A stretch of 64,000 nucleotides of DNA from a bacterium (GTDB taxonomy: Bacteria; Planctomycetota; UBA1135; UBA2386): the NCBI GenBank assembly GCA_024743115.1, contig JANSXC010000015.1, positions 62,001-126,000 on the forward strand. Direction: 5' to 3'. Below are positions 28,903 through 37,525 of this stretch, one piece after another (position 1 is the first letter of the stretch; each line of letters opens with the position of its first letter). Under the pieces are notes generated by a model. It was not told the origin of the DNA. It saw only the letters and a program-made list of their open reading frames with translations, and made no database searches. The translations under genes were made by a program, and so were the position numbers.

Positions 28903-29919
28903 CTAGGACCGTTCCGCGAGGAAGCCCATCGCTTCCTTCACGGCTGCGAGCCGGGTCTCACAGAGCGCCCGCGCCTTCTCGGCTGAGCGATGCAGCACAC
29001 TATCGAGGTAGCCGGTGTCCGCGGCGATCTCGCGGTAGCGTTCTTGCAGCGGCCGCAGGTGGTCGACGATGGCCTCGCCGACGCCGACCTTGAGGTCGCC
29101 GTAGCCCCGCGCTGAGGCGAAATCGGCCAGCACCTCTTCCTCGGTCTTCGCCGTCAGTGCCTGGTAGATCGACAGCAGGTTGCGGACGCCGGCCTTCTCG
29201 GGCGCGTCGCTGAAGATGATCTCGGAGCCGCTGTCGGTCACCGCGCGTTTGCAGGTCTTGATGATCTTCTCGGGGGCATCGAGCAGACCGATCCCGTGGT
29301 GCGGCGTGTCCTTGAGGATGCTCTTGCTCATCTTGTTGGTCGGGTCATCGAGCCCCATGATCCGGGCGCCGACCGTCGGGATGACCGGTTTTGGCAGGCG
29401 GAACGTCTCGCCGTAGAGCTGGTTGAACCGGCCGGCGATGTCGCGCGTGAGTTCGATATGCGCGCGCTGATCTTCACCGACGGGCACGAGATCGGTGTCG
29501 AACAGCAGGATGTCCGCGGCTTGCAGAACCGGATAGTCGAGCAGTCCCGTGCTCACGCTCTCCTGCGTCTGCGACTTGTCCTTGAACTGCGTCATACGCG
29601 TCAGCCAGCCGACTGGCGTCACGCAGTTGAGGATCCAGGCGAGCTCCGAGTGCGCGGTGACGTGCGACTGGATGTAGAGCAGGCACTTGCCCGCATCCAA
29701 CCCGCTGGCGAGCAACAGGCCGAGCGTCTTGCGGCACGCGTCGCGCAGCTGTGCCGGATCCTGATGGATCGTGATCGCGTGCAGGTCGACGACGCAGAGG
29801 ATGTTGAAGCAGTCGTCCTGCGACGCGACCCACTGGCGAATGGCACCGATGTAATTGCCGAGGTGGAGCTCGCCGGTCGGTTGGATTCCGGAGAAGACGG
29901 TCGATTTGGTCGGCGCCAT
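28903..29919 (-). CDS. trpS: Tryptophanyl-tRNA synthetase
   Basis: 338 residues from the ATG giving MAPTKSTVFSGIQPTGELHLGNYIG; 12 residues of the longer ORF are dropped. This class I synthetase charges tRNA(Trp) using ATP. The HIGH-equivalent is GELHLGNY, the KMSKS loop is TNKMSKSI, and SGIQPTG is the classic N-terminal Trp-RS signature. Other matching blocks are QSHVTAHSELAWILNC, QAADILLFDTDLVPVGEDQ and HIELTRDIAGRFN. Length is typical of bacterial TrpRS. It is convergent with the ABC-F gene, with a 20-bp gap. Confidence 0.97.
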   Translation of the reverse strand: MAPTKSTVFSGIQPTGELHLGNYIGAIRQWVASQDDCFNILCVVDLHAITIHQDPAQLRDACRKTLGLLLASGLDAGKCLLYIQSHVTAHSELAWILNCVTPVGWLTRMTQFKDKSQTQESVSTGLLDYPVLQAADILLFDTDLVPVGEDQRAHIELTRDIAGRFNQLYGETFRLPKPVIPTVGARIMGLDDPTNKMSKSILKDTPHHGIGLLDAPEKIIKTCKRAVTDSGSEIIFSDAPEKAGVRNLLSIYQALTAKTEEEVLADFASARGYGDLKVGVGEAIVDHLRPLQERYREIAADTGYLDSVLHRSAEKARALCETRLAAVKEAMGFLAERS

Positions 29920-30073
29920 GTTCGTTTTGGCAGCTGCAGTCGGGCCTGGCCGCACCTGCGGCGGGGGAGGAAACGGCGCGGCAACCTAAGTCACGCGAGA
30001 ACTCAGTTCCAGCGATCAGCCGGCCGTTCGCGCTCGCAAGTTGGCCCGCCAGCTGCTTGCTTGGGGGCTCGCA

Positions 30074-30727
30074 ATGGAAACAGCTCAGTCGATTCGAGCG
30101 CGCCGGACGCTCAAGGTTCTCGCCGATCCGGACCGGCCCTTCGCCGAGAACGATGGCTCGATGGCGCCGTTACTCGGCGAGATCCTCGAGACGGCGGGTC
30201 ATGCGCCGTTTCATTTCCGTGCGGCGGACGAGCACCGCGTGGGCGCGTTGTCGTCGGCCGTGCCGTGGCGCTGCCATGCGTTGCTCAGCAGTACATGCCG
30301 CAAGGTGATCGACTGGGCGCAGCGGGAGGAGATGACCGTCGGCAAGATGAACAACATGCTGGCCGCTGCGGACGCCTGCGTCCTCGTGACGTGGTTGCCC
30401 GATCCACCGCGCGACGCGACGGCGGAGCTTGCGTTCCAGGGGTTCGAGCCGACGTTGCGAAACATGGAGCACATCGCGGCAGCGTCGGCTGCGGTCCAGA
30501 ACTTGCTGCTGCTCGCGACCGATCGCGGCTTCTCGAGCTACTGGTCGAGTGGCGGCATGTTGCGTTCCGAGCCGGCCTACGATCTGCTCGGCCTCGATCG
30601 CAAGGAAGTGCTGCTCGGCGCCATCTTCCTCTTCCCGGCCGAGATTGGTGACGCCGATGCCAAGCCGGGGAAGTGGCGCGATGAACGCGGGGCGCTCGAC
30701 ACCTGGTGTCGCACGGTCGAACTCTGA
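30074..30727 (+). CDS. Nitroreductase-family flavoprotein
   Basis: 217 residues from the ATG giving METAQSIRARRTLKVLADP. The fold signature is an early SIRARRT(L/I)K FMN-phosphate-binding stretch, LLGEILETAGHAPFHF, then EHIAAASAAVQNLLLLATDRGFSSYWSSGG and KEVLLGAIFLFP. These are the conserved segments of FMN-dependent nitroreductase and related NAD(P)H oxidoreductases. The physiological substrate is unknown. The gene is single, divergent from trpS, and convergent with the next exported-protein gene. Confidence 0.88.
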   Translation: METAQSIRARRTLKVLADPDRPFAENDGSMAPLLGEILETAGHAPFHFRAADEHRVGALSSAVPWRCHALLSSTCRKVIDWAQREEMTVGKMNNMLAAADACVLVTWLPDPPRDATAELAFQGFEPTLRNMEHIAAASAAVQNLLLLATDRGFSSYWSSGGMLRSEPAYDLLGLDRKEVLLGAIFLFPAEIGDADAKPGKWRDERGALDTWCRTVEL

Positions 30728-30749
30728 TCGAGCCGGCGATGCGGAGGAG

Positions 30750-31991
30750 CTACTTGCGGTGCTTCAGCCGCTTCGTCGCTTTCTTCCACGTGGCTTCCAG
30801 TTGTTCCGGATCGCACGCGAAGGCGTTGCGAAAGCTCTTGGTCTGGCGCGCGACGATCTCCTCGTGAGTCGGTGAGCGCGTGCGCCCGTGGAACGGGTGC
30901 GACATCTCGCGAAGGAACCTGGCCGTCGCCTCACGCCGGGCGTGCAGCAGGTAGTCGACGAGGAACCAGGCCTGGATGTGATCTTCCATGCCGAAGTCCT
31001 GAGGAGTCGCGAGCTGCATCAGTTCCTCGACCGGGCGGAACGCGTCGAACTTGATCAGGCCGAGCGCCCGTTCGTCCCACTTCCAGAACGCCGAGTCCTC
31101 CTGATCGTCTCCGGCGACGTAGACCGGGAACCGTGGATCGACGCGGCGCGCGTAGTAGTGCGCCATGCCGATCTGGATCCACGCCGGCATCTCGTGACCG
31201 TAGGACCGGTAGCCGTTGAGCAGGTTGGTGACGACGTTGTAGACCAGGTAGACATGCAGCACCTGATCGGTCGCCAGCTGGCTGTTGTTGTACTCCTCCG
31301 CCATGACGACGCCGAGGCCGCCGTAGGTCGGGTGGTAGATTCGCGTCGGATAGTCGGTCTCGCGTGGGCTGTATGAGCGAGTGTAGCGCGCGCTGCTGGC
31401 CGTCCGGTGGGTGACCAGGACGGAGAACTTCGCCATCATCCCGAGGTGTGGGCCTTCGCCGAAGTACTTCTCCGGGGCGGTGTCTCCAGGCATCGCGGTG
31501 GCGGGGAAGTCGACGCCCGTGACGCCGAGGTCGCGTTGGACCTCGGCGTAGCAGTCTTCGAGCCGCTGCGCGATCAGGTGCGTGCGCAGCCACGGATCGA
31601 GTCGCCGGGTCGATGGTTTGACCTTCGGCAGGCGCGTGCGCAGGCGCTTGAGCTCGGCCTTGACCTTCTTCTTCCACACCTTGTCGCCGGCCGCGGTCGA
31701 ACACTCCGAGACTGCGCAGCCGATCCGGAAGTGTGCGGTTTCGAGCCAGCAGATCTTCTCGTCACCGAGGAGTGCTTCGACCTCCAGCGAGGTGTGGTTC
31801 TCGCCAAAGGGGAACGGCCCGAGGGACTCGTAGCCTGCCCGCTCGAGCGCCGTCGCATCGCCCCGCGTGTAAGGGTCGCTCGTCGAACCATCCTGGCCTG
31901 CAAGGGTGCCGCCGAGCAACGCCAGCAAAGGCAGCATCGAGAGCCGCCGTCTGGCGGTCGGCCGGGCTGAGGAGCCTTGTCGTTCGCGCAT
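30750..31991 (-). CDS. Exported protein of unknown function, possibly a degenerate peptidase-MA-like fold
   Basis: 413 residues from the ATG giving MRERQGSSARPTARRRL, followed by a signal core LSMLPLLALLGGTLAGQ. The mature protein has a Lys/Arg-rich helix (DKVWKKKVKAELKRLRTRL) and a core of DQVLHVYLVYNVVTNLLNGYRSYGHEMPAWIQIGMAHYYARR. The layout recalls gluzincins (helix with HExxH, then PxWxxxGxA-E), but neither HExxH nor the downstream Glu is present, so metallopeptidase activity is unlikely. Four Cys (CWLE, IGCAVSEC, ACDPEQ) are visible. It starts 14 bases after the stop of the upstream secreted-protein gene, so they probably form an operon. Confidence 0.75.
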   Translation of the reverse strand: MRERQGSSARPTARRRLSMLPLLALLGGTLAGQDGSTSDPYTRGDATALERAGYESLGPFPFGENHTSLEVEALLGDEKICWLETAHFRIGCAVSECSTAAGDKVWKKKVKAELKRLRTRLPKVKPSTRRLDPWLRTHLIAQRLEDCYAEVQRDLGVTGVDFPATAMPGDTAPEKYFGEGPHLGMMAKFSVLVTHRTASSARYTRSYSPRETDYPTRIYHPTYGGLGVVMAEEYNNSQLATDQVLHVYLVYNVVTNLLNGYRSYGHEMPAWIQIGMAHYYARRVDPRFPVYVAGDDQEDSAFWKWDERALGLIKFDAFRPVEELMQLATPQDFGMEDHIQAWFLVDYLLHARREATARFLREMSHPFHGRTRSPTHEEIVARQTKSFRNAFACDPEQLEATWKKATKRLKHRK

Positions 31992-32005
31992 CGAGTGATC
32001 AGATC

Positions 32006-33088
32006 CTACGGGAAGATGCCGTCGAGCTCGGCAACCGTGACGAAGACACCGTTGGTGCCCATGAACCAGCCCGAACCGTTGCTGAACGACATGCCCATGT
32101 TGCGCGTCGGGCCGGCTGCGCCGCCGATTCGGGAGCCGGTGCTGTTGCTCGTCACGCTGTCGGCGAGCAGGCCCGAGGCCGCGAGGCCGAAGATCTGGCT
32201 CACGAGTGGGATCCCTTCGATGACCGGGTTGTTGGGCAGCGTCCAGTCGACCTGATTGTAGCCGCCGCCGCCGTTCTCGAACACGAATCGCGAGAGCGCC
32301 GTCGTCGGCAGGTGCCACGTGCACCCGGGGAGGCCGAACGGCGTCAGGTCGGTTGGCTGGGCCTCGAACCCGACCGTCGCGATCGCGAGCGGGAACGCTC
32401 CGACCGACGTAGAGGTGATCGTGTGTGACAGTGCGCCGCCGACGACGACGTTGGTTTCGGATGCTGCCAGTGACAGCGATTCGCCGTTGACCACGCAGCC
32501 CTGCGAGTCGATGTCCTGGGTGAGTCCGGTCACCTGACTGAACCGGAAGTTCACCGCGTCGATGCGATAACCGGACGGCGGTGTCGTCGTGTCATCGGTT
32601 TCCACGACGAGCAGCAGGTTGCCTTGTGCGCCATCGAAGACGTACGGCGTCGTGAACGGAATGTGGATGTCGAACGTGGCCGGCTGCACCGTGAGCGGCG
32701 CGGTCGGGGGCAGAGTGAGTGGACCCTGAAAGACCACCGTAGCGGCGGCCGAGCCGATGTTGCTCGCCGGATCCGCGACCATGCTCGTGGCGTTCGTCAG
32801 CACGGTCCAGGCCGTGACCTTGTAGTTCTTCGTGTAGCCCGGGTTGGTCTGAGACGCCGTGATCTGGCTCTGTCGAAAACGGATGCCCATCACGAGGCCC
32901 TGGCCGAGAGTTACCTGATCGGCGTCGTACAGCAGCTGCATCGCGCCCGTGGTCCGGCCGAACGGGTAGGTGTAGACCAGCGGGCCTTCGACCGCGGCCA
33001 TGCCGGCGGGCAGGACCTTGGTTTGCTGTGCGAGGGTCATCGCGGCGGTCGCGACACAGGCGAGGGCTCCGATAGCGAGGCGGTTCAT
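32006..33088 (-). CDS. Secreted beta-rich protein with C-terminal module-like region
   Basis: 360 residues with a signal peptide (LAIGALACVATAAMTLAQ). The body is beta-rich, with strands such as LVYTYPFGRTTGAMQLLYDADQV, FDIHIPFTTPYVFDGAQGNLLLVVETDD and SGYRIDAVNFRF. Near residue 255, LPGCTWHLPTTALSRFVFENGGGG followed by WTLPNNPVIEGIPLVSQIFGL matches the shared C-terminal module, including the PNNPxxxGxxxxxQ signature. About 50 further residues follow. No enzymatic motif is recognised. It is the first gene of a probable two-gene unit. Confidence 0.8.
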   Translation of the reverse strand: MNRLAIGALACVATAAMTLAQQTKVLPAGMAAVEGPLVYTYPFGRTTGAMQLLYDADQVTLGQGLVMGIRFRQSQITASQTNPGYTKNYKVTAWTVLTNATSMVADPASNIGSAAATVVFQGPLTLPPTAPLTVQPATFDIHIPFTTPYVFDGAQGNLLLVVETDDTTTPPSGYRIDAVNFRFSQVTGLTQDIDSQGCVVNGESLSLAASETNVVVGGALSHTITSTSVGAFPLAIATVGFEAQPTDLTPFGLPGCTWHLPTTALSRFVFENGGGGYNQVDWTLPNNPVIEGIPLVSQIFGLAASGLLADSVTSNSTGSRIGGAAGPTRNMGMSFSNGSGWFMGTNGVFVTVAELDGIFP

Positions 33089-33292
33089 GCGCAGGACTGT
33101 AGCGATCGCCGTGGCGCCATTGTCTGGGCTGCGTCATTCTCGGGTCCGACGCCCCCGGCAAGTGCCAGGCCAGCGCCGCCCGGACTCCGGTCGAGCGGAA
33201 CTACGACACCGGGGTGCCGGCGTTCGCGGCAGAATGTGAGGTCCGGCGGCGAATCATGACGGATTCGCCGCCGTCGTGCGTCCAGTGTCGCA

Positions 33293-33901
33293 ATGGCAAT
33301 CCGGGCCGACCTGCATGAGCTGATCGCGGCGGCGCAGCGCGGGGATCGCGAGGCGATCGGGCGCCTCTGGGTGAGGTTCCGGCGGTTCGTGGCCAGCGTG
33401 CTGCTCGCGCACGGTGACGCGCGCGAACTCGACGATCTCATGCAGGAGGTCGCGCTGCGGATGACCCGTGGGATCGGTCAGCTGGTCGATCCGAGCAGTG
33501 TACGACCGTGGCTGCGCACCCTCGCGCGCCGGGTCGCGATCGATCGTGCGCGGCGGCAGCTGCGTGTCGTGCGTTCGACCGACGAACTCGACGAGCTGGC
33601 CTGGTACGACGCCGGTCAGCCTCGCGACGACCTCGATGCCGTGCTCACCGATCTCGAGCACATGGCGCCGACCTATCGCGAACCGCTGCTCCTGCGAGCG
33701 GTGGAAGGACTCACGCAACGGGAGATCGCCGACGCCCTCGGGCTGCCGGAGACGACGGTCGAGACCCGGTTGGCGCGCGCTCGGCGGATGCTGCGCGAGC
33801 GCTTCGAATCCGACCGCTGCGGAGCCGAGCGCTTCGCGGCTCAACGAACTGATGAACATGAATCCAGATCCGATGCATCCGTCCGAAGAGCTGTGGATTA
33901 G
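33293..33901 (+). CDS. ECF RNA polymerase sigma factor
   Basis: 202 residues. Region 2 includes DLHELIAAAQRGDREAIGRLWVRF and ARELDDLMQEVALRM, followed by PWLRTLARRVAIDRARR. Region 4 is MAPTYREPLLLRAVEGLTQREIADALGLPETTVETRLARARRMLRER. The last roughly 25 residues extend beyond the usual end and overlap the next gene by 50 bp in another frame. The gene is followed by a membrane protein likely to be its anti-sigma factor and by a PDZ protein, forming a compact signalling cassette. Confidence 0.9.
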   Translation: MAIRADLHELIAAAQRGDREAIGRLWVRFRRFVASVLLAHGDARELDDLMQEVALRMTRGIGQLVDPSSVRPWLRTLARRVAIDRARRQLRVVRSTDELDELAWYDAGQPRDDLDAVLTDLEHMAPTYREPLLLRAVEGLTQREIADALGLPETTVETRLARARRMLRERFESDRCGAERFAAQRTDEHESRSDASVRRAVD

Positions 33902-34496
33902 TCGCGCGCTCGATCGTCGAGCGAGTGCAGCGGAGTGGCGCGAACTCGACGCGGTAGCGGCGCACGACAGCGGCGTCTGGCTGCGGCTCGCGAACACGTT
34001 GCGGGCCGAGGCCGCGCTGGGCGAACACTTCGCCGCGGCGTTCGGTGATGAACTCTCGACGTCGTTGCCTGCCGGCGTGGCAACGTTGCGCGATGCTCCG
34101 CGCGGGCGGCGGTCGGTTCGTTTGGCCGGGGCGGTGGCCGCGCTGCTTCTGACGTTCGTGGCCGGCTTCGGCCTCGGTACGGGCTCTTCTGATGGCGTCG
34201 CTGGGTGTGTTGACCGTGACGTCGAACTGCCCGCGCCGGCGCCCGGCGCCGAGCAACTGCTTGCCAGTTACCTGCAGGCGGGGCGCGAGTCCGGCCGGGT
34301 GTTGCAGCACCTGCCCCTTCGCACCGTCGCTACGCGGGCGCTGCCGGACGGCGATGGCGTCGAAGTCGTCTTCGTCCGCAGCTTCGTCGAACGCACCCAG
34401 GTCGATCGCGCCGTGACCCTTGCCAACGACGAGCACGGTCGGCCACAGCCGTTGGCGGTCGATCTGACGAACTACTTCCCACCTGCAAACTTCTGA
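33852..34496 (+). CDS. Single-pass membrane protein, putative anti-sigma factor
   Basis: 214 residues if started at the ATG giving MNMNPDPMHPSEELWISRALD; ATGs at 33858 and 33873 are alternatives. The N-terminal about 85 residues are cytoplasmic and helical (RRASAAEWRELDAVAAHDSGVWLRLAN), resembling the ASD-type region of anti-sigma factors, but without the zinc motif. One membrane helix follows (LAGAVAALLLTFVAGFGLGTG), then about 100 extracytoplasmic residues (LLASYLQAGRESGRVLQHLPLRTV, VEVVFVRSFVERTQ). Identity as an anti-sigma factor rests on the 50-bp overlap with the ECF gene and the topology. Confidence 0.75.
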   Translation: MNMNPDPMHPSEELWISRALDRRASAAEWRELDAVAAHDSGVWLRLANTLRAEAALGEHFAAAFGDELSTSLPAGVATLRDAPRGRRSVRLAGAVAALLLTFVAGFGLGTGSSDGVAGCVDRDVELPAPAPGAEQLLASYLQAGRESGRVLQHLPLRTVATRALPDGDGVEVVFVRSFVERTQVDRAVTLANDEHGRPQPLAVDLTNYFPPANF

Positions 34497-34517
34497 ATCG
34501 AAACGAGAGAGGATGAC

Positions 34518-35501
34518 ATGCTGAAGATGACCAAGACCCTTTTGATGCTGGCGACGCTGGCTGCTCCGGCCGTGGCGCAGGATCAGGAACCCGAGGCCAA
34601 ACCCGACACGAGTCGCGGCTCGATCGTGATCGAGCATGGTGGCGATCGCATCGTGATCCGCATCGGCTCGTCGATGCAGCGGCCGGAGGTCGAGATCAAC
34701 GGCGTCGAGCTCGGCGCCGAGGAGTGGCGGGCCGACGGCAAGTCGCGCAAGCTGTCGACGTCGCGCGGCCAGTGGGAGTTCGAGATGACGCCACCGTCGT
34801 TCACTTGGGATATGGCGAACAGGAAGGCGTACGAGAACTTCTATGGGAAGGACTCGCTGGCGCGGGGACTGTCGACGTGGATGGCGCCGACCGCGGGCTA
34901 CGAGGGTATCACGTGGGAGTATCAGCCCGACTGGCAGGCGGTGCCCGGCCAGCAGACCAAGAAACCGCACGTCGGCGTGCAGGTCGTGAGCGTGCCGAGT
35001 GCCCTCGCCGATCATCTCGAACTCGACCCCAAGAGCTGCGTGCTCGTCGCCAGTGTTACCGAGGGTGGTCCGGCCGCAGCGGCGGGGCTGCAGAAGAACG
35101 ACATCCTGATCGGCATCGGTGACGGCGGTGACGAAGCGGGCGCGACCGAGAAGGCGCTGCGCGCGGCCGTGTCGGCGGCAGCGCCCGGAGAGGAACTCGA
35201 GTTCGAGATCCTGCGCCGCGGCGACCGTCGCCGAGTCACCGTCGAGGTCGGCGAGAAACTGGAGTCGGTCTGGGGAGGCTACATTTCGCACTGGCCGGGC
35301 GCGGAGCTGTCGACGCAGTCGCAGTTCGAGTACGTCGGATTGCCCTCGCCGGTCGAGCAGAGCCAATGGCTCACCCTCTGGGACTACGCCAACCGTTGGC
35401 CCGCGCCAACGAAGTCGATCCAGGAGCAGCTCGACGCGATCAAGAAGCAGTGTGAATCGCTGCAGCAGCAGCTCGAGCAGCTGCAGAAGCAGGTCAGGTA
35501 G
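34518..35501 (+). CDS. Exported PDZ-domain protein with C-terminal coiled coil
   Basis: 327 residues; GAGAGGATGAC just ahead of the ATG is a good ribosome binding site. Signal peptide MLATLAAPAVAQ. Residues about 150-250 form one PDZ domain (KKPHVGVQVVSV, LVASVTEGGPAAAAGLQKNDILIGIG, LEFEILRRGDRRRVTVEVG). No trypsin-like protease domain is present, so this is not a DegP-type enzyme. The last 30 residues (SIQEQLDAIKKQCESLQQQLEQLQKQV) form a coiled coil suited to oligomerisation. Placed 21 bases after the anti-sigma gene, it may sense periplasmic peptides or scaffold the anti-sigma domain; this is inference. Confidence 0.85.
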   Translation: MLKMTKTLLMLATLAAPAVAQDQEPEAKPDTSRGSIVIEHGGDRIVIRIGSSMQRPEVEINGVELGAEEWRADGKSRKLSTSRGQWEFEMTPPSFTWDMANRKAYENFYGKDSLARGLSTWMAPTAGYEGITWEYQPDWQAVPGQQTKKPHVGVQVVSVPSALADHLELDPKSCVLVASVTEGGPAAAAGLQKNDILIGIGDGGDEAGATEKALRAAVSAAAPGEELEFEILRRGDRRRVTVEVGEKLESVWGGYISHWPGAELSTQSQFEYVGLPSPVEQSQWLTLWDYANRWPAPTKSIQEQLDAIKKQCESLQQQLEQLQKQVR

Positions 35502-35558
35502 CGGCTTCGCCGCGCCGGCCAGCGAGGTGCCAGGCTGAAACGCCCCGTTGCCTGCCGA

Positions 35559-36581
35559 TCAACTGCCGAGCGTGAGCTGGAGCCCGTTCGAGCTGCTCAG
35601 TGACGTGAGCGCGTTCATCGGCCCGAGTTCCAGCTGGAGGAACTGCAGGTAGAGGTCGAGCCCCGCAAATACGGGAGCGCCGGGAATCGTCCACGAAAAG
35701 CTCGCGGCCCCGTTGCTGGGTAACGCGAGCAACACCGAATCGGTGCTCGCGAGCAGATCGCAGTTTGGCAGCGCGGCCGACGAGAACTGCGACAGCGGCA
35801 GGCCGGGCGACTGGAAGCCGAGGATGGTGAAGCCGAGTGCGCCCGCAGCGAACCCCGTGGCCGTGGCGCCGAAGGCGGTGCCGAGCTGCGGCAGCGAGCC
35901 GGCCGTGAGGTTGAGGGGGCCGGCGGGACCGTTGCACGAGGTCGGCAGCGCCATGACTGCGGCGCTGGCACCAGACCCCGGCGCAAGCAGGCGAGGGTTG
36001 TCGAGGAACGAGGTCTCGACGCCCGCCCAGAAGTCGCCACGAATCCAGACCGCCGTCAGGTTGGTCATGATGGTCGCGAACGCCACGGGCGACACCGCCG
36101 CGCCCGACAGGTCGTCGAACTGCCACCCAGCGCCCGCGGTCAGTGGAATCGAATGGCTCTCCCAGTAGCCCGTCTGGGTCGCCGCGTCGGCGAACGCGTC
36201 GATCACGATCGTCTGGCCCGCACCCTGCAGGATGACGTCAGGGTGCAGGCTGCCGGGGGCCAGGTTGCCCGGCGTAAAGCGGAGGTCGTAGGCGAGGAAG
36301 CCGCCGATGGCCGCCGACTGGTCGCCGAGAAAGGCGCCTGGCGCGGAGAACAGGAACAGGTTGCCGTTGCGATCGGTGCTGAAGATCGAGCCGGTGGGTT
36401 GGCCGAAGACGGTCGAGAAGAACGGCGTGGAGTTCGTGACCACCGTGTCGTAGGGCGGTCCGGGCACCTCGACGACCCCCCAACCCTCGATGCCACTGTC
36501 GAACGAGCTGGCCGGGGCCTGGCCGACCGCGAGGGCTCCCGTCGATGCGGCGAGCAGAAGAAGGACGTGATGCAGATTCAT
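35559..36581 (-). CDS. Secreted Laminin-B-domain-like protein with C-terminal module
   Basis: 340 residues from the ATG giving MNLHHVLLLLAASTGALAVGQ (signal peptide); the long track ORF extends over unrelated frames. Residues about 25-195 fit the Laminin B (domain IV) pattern: FDSGIEGWGVVEV, GNLFLFSAPGAFLGDQSAAIGGFLAYDLRF, HPDVILQGAGQTIVI, GYWESHSIPLTAGAGWQFDD, ATIMTNLTAVWIRGDFWAGVETSFLDN. Residues about 205-340 are the shared C-terminal module with Cys pairs (PTSCNGPAG, LPNCDLLAS) and SWTIPGAPVFAGLDLYLQFLQ. Laminin-B-like domains in secreted bacterial proteins are probably carbohydrate-binding. Sits 122 bp downstream of the envelope cluster and may have its own promoter. Confidence 0.82.
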   Translation of the reverse strand: MNLHHVLLLLAASTGALAVGQAPASSFDSGIEGWGVVEVPGPPYDTVVTNSTPFFSTVFGQPTGSIFSTDRNGNLFLFSAPGAFLGDQSAAIGGFLAYDLRFTPGNLAPGSLHPDVILQGAGQTIVIDAFADAATQTGYWESHSIPLTAGAGWQFDDLSGAAVSPVAFATIMTNLTAVWIRGDFWAGVETSFLDNPRLLAPGSGASAAVMALPTSCNGPAGPLNLTAGSLPQLGTAFGATATGFAAGALGFTILGFQSPGLPLSQFSSAALPNCDLLASTDSVLLALPSNGAASFSWTIPGAPVFAGLDLYLQFLQLELGPMNALTSLSSSNGLQLTLGS

Positions 36582-36703
36582 GGGCTGATTCCGTTTCGAG
36601 GAGCAGCGGCAGCGAGCTGGCTCCCGTTCGCGAATTCTACGTCGGATCTGCGCGGCGGTCGGCTTGCGGCACGTCGCCAGGACTTCGTCGTGCTCCGTGC
36701 TGA

Positions 36704-37525
36704 CTAGCGATCGGGGTGTTCGCCCGGCGGTCGGCGGCGATCCGTGATCGCGAGGCCGAGAATCAAGATCGCGTTCTCCCAGAAGTAGATGTCCATGCTC
36801 CATGCGATCCCCGCGTGGAGTGTGATCGCGAACCCGTAGAACGCCCATCGCAAGCGGCGACCGGTGAGGGCCAGCAAGGCGAGGAGTTCCCCGACCGTCA
36901 TCACGACTGCGCCGGCTGCGACTCCACGTTCGGTGCCTGCTCCCCACTCGGCAAGGAGCAGTCCACCATCGAGATTCAGACCCCGGAGCTCGGCGGCGCG
37001 TGTGGCCATGACCTCGAACATCCCGCCTTCCCAGATCCAACTCAGCCCGCCGCTGGCGATTCGACGGGCGCCGATCAAGCTGTAGCCGAGACACAGCACG
37101 AACAAGATCTGCCGGTGGATGCGGCGCGCCACCGTCGTGGTGGACTCGACGACCGGCGCTCCGGACTCGGCCCAGAAGATCAGGCCGGCGGCATACAGCA
37201 TCGCGAGCTCGGCGTGGTTGTCGTAGCTGCAGTCCCGCTTGATCCACTCGATGAGAAGGATCCCGAGCATGGTGCCCGTAGCGAGTGTGGGGTGGACCGG
37301 ACGCAGGACAGCCCGGCAGCACAGCACCACGGTCAGCCAGCGTATCCCGGCCAGGAGCCAGGCGATTCCGGGCACTTGCATCGCGCGAGCGAGGATCCCC
37401 GTATCCCAGGCCTCGACCGGGAGGTCGACCAGTTCTTCGATGGGGCTCAGCGCCAGCGTGATTGCCCAGCATCCGAACACGGCAAGTCGCAGGCCGGTTG
37501 CGGCCGCGGGGTGTCGGCGGGTCAT
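36704..37525 (-). CDS. Polytopic membrane protein, HTTM/DoxX-like
   Basis: 273 residues from ATG 37525, which overlaps the preceding stop as ATGA; the track ATG at 37540 would overlap further. About seven hydrophobic segments: LRLAVFGCWAITLALSPI, GIRWLTVVLCCRAVL, LATGTMLGILLIEWI, LAMLYAAGLIFWA, ILFVLCLGYSLIGARRIASGG, VAAGAVVMTVGELLALLALTG and FYGFAITLHAGIAWSM. The order, with GLSWIW after the fifth helix and LxxHxGI in the last, recalls HTTM domains of the vitamin-K-dependent gamma-carboxylase type. The resemblance is by eye only, and no carboxylase C-terminal half is attached. Last gene of the seven-gene cluster. Confidence 0.75.
   Translation of the reverse strand: MTRRHPAAATGLRLAVFGCWAITLALSPIEELVDLPVEAWDTGILARAMQVPGIAWLLAGIRWLTVVLCCRAVLRPVHPTLATGTMLGILLIEWIKRDCSYDNHAELAMLYAAGLIFWAESGAPVVESTTTVARRIHRQILFVLCLGYSLIGARRIASGGLSWIWEGGMFEVMATRAAELRGLNLDGGLLLAEWGAGTERGVAAGAVVMTVGELLALLALTGRRLRWAFYGFAITLHAGIAWSMDIYFWENAILILGLAITDRRRPPGEHPDR

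Noticed and set aside
33711-35366. 551-aa minus-strand ORF opposite the sigma/anti-sigma/PDZ cassette
   Set aside because: Covers three supported opposite-strand genes and has shadow composition.
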